Position numbers and translations under genes: made by a program. This document shows positions 56,601 to 64,000 of a stretch of DNA of 64,000 nt, one piece after another; within the stretch, counting starts at the first letter, position 1, and each line of letters opens with the position of its first letter. The notes under the pieces were generated by a model. That model was not told the origin of the DNA and ran no database searches. It worked only from the letters and a program-made list of their open reading frames with translations. The stretch is from contig CM077150.1 in assembly GCA_039583875.1 (NCBI GenBank), positions 2,932,332 to 2,996,331 on the forward strand, in the 5' to 3' direction. Source of the stretch: Platanthera guangdongensis. Lineage: Eukaryota; Streptophyta; Magnoliopsida; Asparagales; Orchidaceae.

Positions 56601-56938
56601 AAAATTAGGAGAAAGTGCGGTGCGAATAGCCAAAACTGCGGTGCGGATAGCAGCGCCCCTCTTTTATCCCTTATCATTTCTTTTGCTTTTTCTATCTTGT
56701 TCTGTGTGCCTTGTGGGCCCCTGTTATTTTTCTTGCACTATTGTTGCTTTAAGTTTGTTGTGGCTGGATTAGAGTACCGCAGTTGGTTCTGCTCCTCCTT
56801 TCTCTCTTGCATCTTCTTCGTTAGTTTTTCCTGCGGGTCAAGATTTTACAAAAGCTATCAAATATTAGTTTAATTTTATTTAAGCATTTCATTTAATTAT
56901 TTATTTTAAAATTTTGCCCGGATTAGAGTAAAATTCCT

Positions 56939-56952
56939 AGTTCCACCCCTGA
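56939..56952 (+). repeat. Right terminus of the autonomous-type hAT
   Basis: TAGTTCCACCCCTG is the usual right end of plant hAT elements (TAGTTCCGCCCCTG class). It lies 530 bp downstream of the transposase dimerisation block. No matching CAGGGG left end was found upstream of 46025, so the left side is truncated or too diverged. Confidence 0.6.
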
Positions 56953-57000
56953 ACCCCGCCTCTGGGTCAGAAAAAGCCCGCCCAGGGGGACCCAGGGCCA

Positions 57001-57600
57001 AGACGGTGGCTGCTTCTAGCCCCTACGATGAGCGGTCGGGAGGGGGCGACCGACCTTGGCGGGGCCGGCCAAGGCCCCCCCTTGGCCTAGGTGGCCAAGG
57101 GCTGGTTGCCCCCCTTTGAGGGCAGAAACGGGGGCCGCGACCCGCGTGGGGGGTGCAGCCGCCGCCGCCTATGCCGAGACAGCCACGAGGAAGCCACCCC
57201 CTTAGCATGGGCCTTTGCCGAGACCCCACTGCACCCGGGCGGCCGCCCACTTTGCGGGGGTTGTGGCCGAGGCCCCCCGCGCCGGGGAGGCCGCGCCCCT
57301 CGCGGGGGTTGCGGCCGAGGCCGCTCGTGCCGGGGCAGCCACGGGGAGGCTGCCCCCTTAGCGCGGGCTCGACCGAGACCTCCCCCGCCTGTACCGGGAC
57401 GACCGCCCTCTTTGTGGGAGCTGTGGCTGAGGCCGCCTGCGACGAGGCGGCCGAAGGGTGGCCGCCCCTTCATGGGCGACCAATGGAGGCCGGCCCCTTG
57501 CAGGGGGCGGCCGTGGCCGAGACCGGCCTCGGCGAGGCTGGCCGCGACGGTGATCGACCGCGGCCAAGGCCGCCCCAGGTGGCGGAGGTTGGGCCACCAC
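57001..57600. repeat. GC-rich imperfect repeats with GGCCGAGGCC cores
   Basis: The segment is strongly G+C-rich and built of variants of GGCCGAGGCC, GGGGGGCGGCCG and CTTGGCC words in both orientations. Long frames on both strands have Pro/Arg/Gly-rich products with no domain. It is probably a repeat-derived segment rather than a gene. Confidence 0.5.
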
Positions 57601-58830
57601 ACACGGGATAGTGACGGTTTGGATCATGTGTGCGACACTTATCACGCAGATCGGGTGTGTGGATCGTGCGTGCGGCAGTTATCACGCGTAACTTTTCATT
57701 ATGCAAGTGGGGAAGTGGGAATTCTGTTACTTGCATCCCATTTTTCTCAATACATTGGGGCAACCCATCAAATATATTTGACATATTTTATCAATTATTT
57801 TGCATATTTTGGGCTTTGGGAGTTGGAAGTCTTCCAATAACAAAACAATTAAAAATCTAACACAAGACACGTAAGGGTAGCGCATGCGCATGCTCGAGCC
57901 CATCCACATGCGCACAGACCACTCGAGCTCATGCACATTGGCACAGACTATGTGCTAGTTCATGCGTGTGCGCCCTCTTACGTGTTTTTGCACATTTATT
58001 TAGTAGGTCGACATTTGAATTCTATTTATTTTTTTAATAAATGCACATTCATTTATTTTTCATCAAATAAAAGAAAAATAAAAGAAAAAGAGCAAACACA
58101 CCGCCTCCATTTTTCACCCAATCAAAAAATTTGTATGTGTGGGTAACATATCTTTTGCATATTGAATTAGCTTTTTGTCCGTCCGATCTTCGATCAGACC
58201 GCCAGTTGAAATCAATTTTAAAAAAGATGAGAGTCTTGCTGGATCGGACGAATGGCAGCCAAATAGCGTGAATTGGACGGTTGTTAAGGAGCTAATGCAC
58301 TATGCGGAAGGTGCGTTATGCAATAAAAAATTGTTCTTCCTGCCACACAAAAATTGTCACGTGGGGGCAATGCTGTAACCGGAGCACTATCTCACCCCAA
58401 TACAATGGGATTTTATTCCGTCCGCATTCTGGGGCTCTCGCGCGCGACTAAAAGTGCTCGTGCCCGGGATTTCTCGCGCCTTTGCTTTTCTTTCTCTAAA
58501 TCGTCATCGTTGATATCTCCACGCGGCAACTCCTCTCACCCCGATGACCGATTTCCAAATGAAGCCCGGACCTAAAAATCCTTCCAATACAGTATCATCA
58601 CCTAAATACTGTGGTGATATACAATAACTTAGATTGAAATTATCACATATTAATTTTTAGAAGTAATATTTTTATTTTATTAAAAAATAGGCAAAATCCC
58701 GGAAAATGATCTGCTTATCCTTGAAATTGGATAACTTGTCCAACTGGAAGCCGAAGAAAATAGAAATACCGATCTCTCACATCAGAACTCCTATTTCCCC
58801 GCGACGCTGAACTACGCCGATCGTCGCCGG
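57601..58830. other. Non-coding upstream region
   Basis: AT-rich sequence with CATGCGCATGC-type words at 57880-57970. A more GC-balanced promoter-like stretch runs from about 58380 to 58830, ahead of the secreted-protein exon. No clear TATA box was found. Confidence 0.4.
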
Positions 58831-59181
58831 ATGGCGGTAGGAAGAAGGAGATCGGCGGCGATGTTTTCAGGGACGGCGGCTAATCTTCTGCTTGTAGCGG
58901 CGGCAACCCTGGTATTCTCGTTCTTTCCGACCTTAACTGATGCCCGAGACGAAAATCCCGTGTTCGAGCCATGCGCAGACTCGAAGATCCAGCGTAAGGA
59001 CGGGTTCACCTTCGGCATCGCGTTCTCCGATCGCGACTCCTTCTTCTTCAACGGTACTCAGCTATCCCCCTGCGACAACCGGCTCTCTCTGGCCAACAAA
59101 GGCGCGCAGTTCTCCCTCTTTCGCCCCGAGGTCGACGAGATCTCCCTCCTCACGATCAATACCACCACCTCCTTTGCTCCG
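58831..59181 (+). CDS. First exon of a conserved plant secreted protein of unknown function
   Basis: ATG 58831 opens 117 codons ending at a GTGAGC donor after the CCG at 59179-59181 (phase 0). The open frame after it is intron. The N terminus has three Arg and then a hydrophobic stretch (residues 19-33), ending with a likely signal-peptidase site near residue 38; Met 11 is an alternative start. The mature part has conserved-looking FEPCADSKIQRKDGFTFGI, a sequon NGT at 74-76 and DEISLLTIN. I recall this pattern from an uncharacterised family present across land plants, with a short second half rich in Tyr and Lys. That is recollection, not a search. Coding GC content is high, unlike the repeats around it. 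I could not find the remaining exons before the window ends, so the following intron would be at least 4.8 kb or the gene is truncated. Confidence 0.65.
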
Positions 59182-62100
59182 GTGAGCTCTCCGTTCTCTA
59201 TTTCTTTTGATGATCGGCTATGACCTCTCTCAAAATCAGTGGAGGTTCTCGAAACATTCTAGGGTTCCGTTTCTATTTCTACTGACAGAACATAAACATA
59301 TCTTATTATGACAAGTTGTTCTCAGTTACATTAAGAAGAGCATCATCAAGTTCCTTTTGCAGCTTAGTTTTTTTTTTTTTGTAGCTAGCTTCATTACATC
59401 TTCACTATCACTTTTGGAACCCTCACTGGAGGGGTGCCTCCCTTGACTATCACTTTTCTCGAATAGCAACAACAACAAAACTCTTCTCGAATAGCAAGCA
59501 TTCCATCCAAATTCAAAGCAGATGAAAATGAAGAAAAGATAGCTCAAAACCATTAGGTTGTTCTTCTGTTGGGTTCCATAGATCGATGTGTTAAAATGCT
59601 TCAGCTATTTGAATTAATTTAGCTGCAATCCAGTGCGTTATGCATCGTGTCAATGTTGTAGTTTGTTTTCCACTTGTTCGCTTAGCCTTCTTGTTTCATA
59701 AACCCATATGTGTGACTTCAGTTAAATGGTGGTACCATTGCAGAAACCTACCCGGCTACCTCTGATGCTATAATCTTAGATGAATGCAAATAATTGTGAG
59801 GTCAATGCAAATTGAGTCCATGGGTTGATTAAATGGATATGTAAGTGCAAGCACGCAACAACACACAATCCAATTAATGAGAATCTGACAATGTAAACCC
59901 TAACCTTATGCGAATGCAAAATTTATCATGCAATTAGTTCTAACATGTAATTAATTAAAAGCAAAAAATTTAATACTTGTACAAACAATTGTAATTGAGT
60001 ACAATTAGTTCGAATTCAGTTAATCAAGCAATTATTGCACACAAATGAAAGTGCTACAGAATTAAAATACAATGTGAAAATACCACACTTTCATTGGAAT
60101 TCAATGAGCCAAATAAATTGGGCAAAATACTACTCGCAAAAATATAAAATTTACATAGAAATTCAAATGAGAAGGCGGAGCATTAGAGAAGCGGGCAAGG
60201 GATGGTTATAATTAAGGATGAAAGGTTCCCTTTGGGAGCAACTACAAAATTAAATGTTAGGTGAATGAGTTTCCATACATTAGTACGAAGAATTGTGTCA
60301 AATGCTTACGAATTAAATATCCCTAAGAGTATTTGAGTCCATTCCCTGATATTACCCATGAGCTTCTATCTTTACCTATACCAGACACTCCTGTGTAGCT
60401 CCCACCTCAGCTCATTACTCAGCTACTTGTAAACTTGTCAGTTCCTACTTCAGTACTTATTTCTCATTCGTTCCGAGAGCATACACACCTCCACCGAAAG
60501 CATACCAGACATTGTGAACCATAACATTTCATCGACATTAGATGACTCTGCGGTACAATCCCTGTTTCATTGGAGGGGGTGACTGGTACGAACCCGGGGA
60601 GGGGCGGGGTGGTCGGTCGGCTATGATAAAGGAGAACGAGAGAGAGGGAGGGAAATAGAGAGAGAGGAAGAGAGCGGGAGAGTTAGGGTTAGAGAGGATA
60701 GGAGGAAAAATACACATTCATCCGAGATAAAGAAATACAAGGTCTGCATGCCCTTTTATAGTGGCGAGGAGCAAATACAAAAAAAATACTGAAAATAGGA
60801 AATACTGAAAATATGAAAAGTGCGTCAAGCAAACAAAGCAACATATTTAATATTAAATATCCTCCACGGCTTCAGTGGACCCCTGCGATATACGCGCCCG
60901 GAGCGTGTAGACTTGTCATAGTGGCTCGTCGTCGTATAGTTCCATAACAATGACCTACCATTGATGATACTTAGATGACGCCAGAAGAACTCGACTTCGA
61001 GTTAAGGTGATTGCTTTGTACTATGAATATTAACTATGATTGATCATGAGTAAAAATGTGTAATTAAATAGAAATCCTTCCATGAATGACAATGATATTT
61101 CCTCCGCACGTCGAAACCTCTTGGTTCTGGCGAATCAATCATATTCACTAGCACACTACATGTTGTGGTCTGAACATGTTTAGAATAATAGCAAAAGCTT
61201 AAAATTTGGTGAAAAATACTAACTTCACTCAATTGACTGAAAATATAGCATTAATCAGTATCGCGTCCTGTGGGTATTAAATTTATTGTTCTATTTGCAA
61301 GATCCATAAATCAATGGATCCATGATTCGATAATGAAAGATTACACAAAAAACTAGAGTTTGGGCTACTAAATTAGAATACACATTAGACACATTAATAA
61401 AACTTAAACATTCAAGGAATAAATTCACATTAACTCACTACAATCAGTATTAACTCAAAAACACTACAACCTCTTATTGTTGGGCAAACCATCAGAGAAT
61501 AAAAATGTAAATATATAATATCATAGTTTCAGAAAACTAGTTCACAAAATAGAAAATAGAAAAATAAACTCTAACAAGATTGTAAATCTTGTTGAAGCTA
61601 AACTTTAATCTTGCTTTGCAGTCGATCTCCCTTCAAACTCTAGTGGTTCTACTCTTTAAAATAAAACCTTTATTTCTCTCTCTTCAAGAGCACTCTTGAA
61701 AACCTTTCAATGCTCTGGAACGAAAGGAATACAACACTTTCTAATGTGTCTCCAATTCTCTTATGAAATTTTCCTTAATAAAAACTAATAAAATGCACAG
61801 TAATGTGTTCAACCCAAAACACACAACCTTACCTTGACAAATGGACAGTTGGAATATGCACGGGTGTGCTTCAGGAAAATCATGTGGGCGTGCATGAGAT
61901 TTGAACTGCAAACACATGGTTGCGAATGATCGCACGGTTGTGCTGGTTGTTGTGCTCCCTATGTAATAGTGATCGTGTGTTTGGACGCACAAGCATGTTG
62001 TTAAGCGCGTGTTTTTTGTTTCTTCACAATCCGAGAAGACGAATTCTGAGCTAAGACATGCATGATAAATGCACGGGTGTGTGTGATAGACGCGCGGGGT

Positions 62101-62364
62101 GCGTGATAGACGCATGGGTGTGCATGCCTTGCTTTGCTTCTATGCCTTTGCTAATGCTTCAACTTCATCCCAAGTACATCCAATTCCTTCAAATTGCTCC
62201 CACATGAGTATCTTGTCACGAAAATACTGAAATAAGTGTAAATTCATTTTATGGACATAAACATAGATTATCAATGTTAGGTATGGGTGAAATGATAAAA
62301 AACACGTAGCGTCCACATTTCAGATTAAGGATTTGGGGTCTTTTTGATATTTCCTTAGCATCTA
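59182..62364. other. Intron or intergenic, repeat-rich
   Basis: AT-rich DNA with a GA-rich block (GAGAGAGGGAGGGAAATAGA) at 60627-60715 and a minus-strand CACTATAAAAGGG near 60755 that could be an LTR promoter. TGATAGACGC words recur at 62084-62113. No exon or complete element was recognised. Confidence 0.4.
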
Positions 62365-63212
62365 GGTGGCTCATCTTCCTGATGGTCTCGTTACGTCTTA
62401 ACAAAAGTACTACCTTGACCTACTTCATGATGTCAACTACTTTGGATGTAAGCTCACTAATACTTCTATGGATGCCAATCATAAGCTTTACGCTGATGCA
62501 TTCGATTCTTATCTACTCCTTCATAACTCGGAGTACTATCATCATCTTGTGGGCAAACTTATGTACATTACAGTCATGAGACCTGATATATCATTTGTCA
62601 TTGGGGTGGTTAGTCGCTTTATGCATACTCCACGGTTCTCCCATCTCCAGGATGTTGAGCGCATCCTCCGATATTTGAAGACTCTTCCGGGATAAGGCTT
62701 GTGTATATGTCATCCTCTTCTTTATCTCTTCCCACCTACTCTGATACTGACTATTCCGGTTCTGTTGATGATTGTCGCTCCGCAAGTAGGTACTGCACAT
62801 ACTTTGGTGAACATCTTATCACTTGCCGGATCAAGAAGCAAATTGTGGTTACTTGATCATCTGTTGAAGCTGAATATCGATTTATGGCTTCTGTCGTTTC
62901 AAAATTCACATGGTTGGAGAGTTTTCTGAGTGATCTGGATCTGAAATTGCCCTCTCTGGCCACTCTCTTTTGTGACAACCAAGCCGCTGTTTATATTGCC
63001 AAAAATCATGTATTCTATGAACGCACCCGACGCATCAAGGTCGATTGCCATTTAATTCAGGAAAAGATTCAACTTAGGAAATTAGACCCGAGACGTGTCT
63101 GCTGGCGGACAAGTTGTTGATATTCTCACTAAGGCCTTACATCGACCACTATATCATCAGTTTCTGTTCAAGATTGGCTGCTACAATTTGTATGTTCCAG
63201 CTTACGGGGGAG
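62365..63212 (+). pseudogene. 3' end of a copia pol (Copia-3)
   Basis: This keeps the end of reverse transcriptase (HLVGKLMYITVMRPDISFVI, ERILRYLKTLPG) and the RNase H domain (SSVEAEYRFMASVVSKFTWL, LFCDNQAAVYIAKN). It is broken by frame changes near 62700 and 63100 and by several stops. It lies immediately upstream of a purine tract (CTTACGGGGGAG) and an LTR. The 5' part of the element is missing from the window, so it is truncated. Confidence 0.8.
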
Positions 63213-63597
63213 TGTTGTTGAAGAATTTTGTATAAAGGTCAGGCAGTTACCTATGTGTAACCACCCTGTGTTGTTGTTGCACTGTAAAGGACCGGACAAT
63301 TACACATTTATAATTGCACGAGGTTCTTCTCTGTGAAGGATCGGGCGGTTACACAGTGGTAACCACCCAGGTTGTTCTCGGCGAAGGGTTGGGCGGTTAC
63401 ACAATGGTAACCGCCCGGTGTTGATCCTTGAGTGTATTCTGGGCGGGGTTAACTGCTGTGCAACCGCCCAATGTATTTTGTCTTTGTACTTTCTCTCTCC
63501 TCTCTTTCATCTATATAAGGAGGGGTGCATCCCTTGTAATGATCAGATTTCAAGAAAATAAAGATTCTTATTTTATTTTTATTTCGGGTTTCTACTA
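63213..63597 (+). repeat. Copia-3 3' LTR with four inverted-repeat motifs
   Basis: It begins TGTTGTTGAAG right after the purine tract. The exact end is uncertain, near TTTCTACTA. Inverted repeats of the GGGCGGTTAC...GTAACCGCCC type occur about four times between 63230 and 63470; the copy at about 63401-63426 has perfect 10-bp arms. CTATATAAGG at 63511-63520 follows them, so they sit in U3. Confidence 0.7.
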
Positions 63598-64000
63598 GGT
63601 CATTTTTCATTTCCACTCAGTTTTTATTTATTGACTTGCATTATGCCTGGCAATGAAATTCAGTATACCTAATTGAACGTTGGGGATACTAGCTGCTAAG
63701 ATAAAGCTTCATGACTGAGTTTTCTAATTTGTTCTTTATGAGCTGTAAGTTTATTCTAATTATGATTTGAAATGCAAATTTTACATTCTACATTCGTCCA
63801 AAATGCAAGTTGTTTGCTACAAATTATCTAAATGCTGCATTATCTTTTATTTGGTAGTAGATTTGTTTTATTTTACTGAAGCAGCTTTTTCTTTTCAGTA
63901 GAATCTTATTCCCTGGGCCTTTGTACTATTCCCTAGTTCTTTGGATTTCTAGTTTTCTTCTAGTGTCTCTCTAGATTTACATATTATATCCTGGAGTCAA
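63598..64000. other. AT-rich end of window
   Basis: No gene, LTR partner or repeat was recognised after the Copia-3 LTR. Confidence 0.5.

Noticed and set aside
57087..57840. Reading frames of 249 and 171 codons on opposite strands
   Set aside because: Products are low-complexity Pro/Arg/Gly strings. Openness follows from G+C content, and no splice, start context or family match is seen.

Overview
This is a plant nuclear window, almost certainly from a flowering plant. The evidence is a spliced DnaJ gene ending in a CAQQ farnesylation box, several Ty1/copia, Ty3/gypsy-type and Sirevirus-type LTR retrotransposons, hAT and Tourist-like MITEs, and a TRIM. The GC-rich third positions of the two host genes would suit a monocot, but that is inference. 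A gap of exactly 500 N lies at 5492-5991.

Layout. 76-1704 is a non-autonomous hAT element. 2530-5282 looks like a gypsy-type LTR followed by a tRNA-Met primer site, and the element is then lost in the gap. 6259-6710 and 6813-7999 are two non-autonomous TIR elements, each with a perfect 8-bp target duplication. 8139-14410 is a complete but inactivated copia element with 162-bp LTRs (Copia-1). 14686-33679 is a second copia element (Copia-2, 1889-bp LTRs, most of pol deleted). Its right LTR was split by a 12.9-kb minus-strand Sirevirus-like element (20107-32988) that has gag-pol plus an env-like ORF. 34821-39294 is a five-exon DnaJ (J2/J3-type) gene with a one-base frameshift in its last exon. 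42178-43394 holds a long GC-rich foldback and Tourist-like MITEs. 43400-44779 is a broken transposon-associated ORF. 46025-56952 is a hAT transposase pseudogene carrying a MITE (47159-47378) and a 7.9-kb gag-only LTR element (48061-55969, minus). That LTR element itself contains a 526-bp TRIM (50819-51344). 58831-59181 is the first exon of a predicted secreted plant protein. 62365-63597 is the 3' end of a third copia element.

Nearly every nested junction is closed by an exact target-site duplication: TATTG, ATTTC, CGCGG, TCTAT, AAGAT, CTA and TAA. The insertion order is therefore secure: Copia-2 before the Sirevirus-like element; hAT before its MITE and before the gag-only element; gag-only element before the TRIM.

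The most interesting signal is in the Sirevirus-like element. Dense arrays of the 10-bp palindrome GTGTCGACAC lie upstream of the TATA box in both LTRs. A second, smaller array of the same palindrome, followed by its own TATAAATAGG, lies directly upstream of the env-like ORF. This looks like an internal promoter built from the same module as the LTR promoter. Three other LTR families here also have arrays of short palindromic or CG-containing motifs upstream of their TATA boxes.
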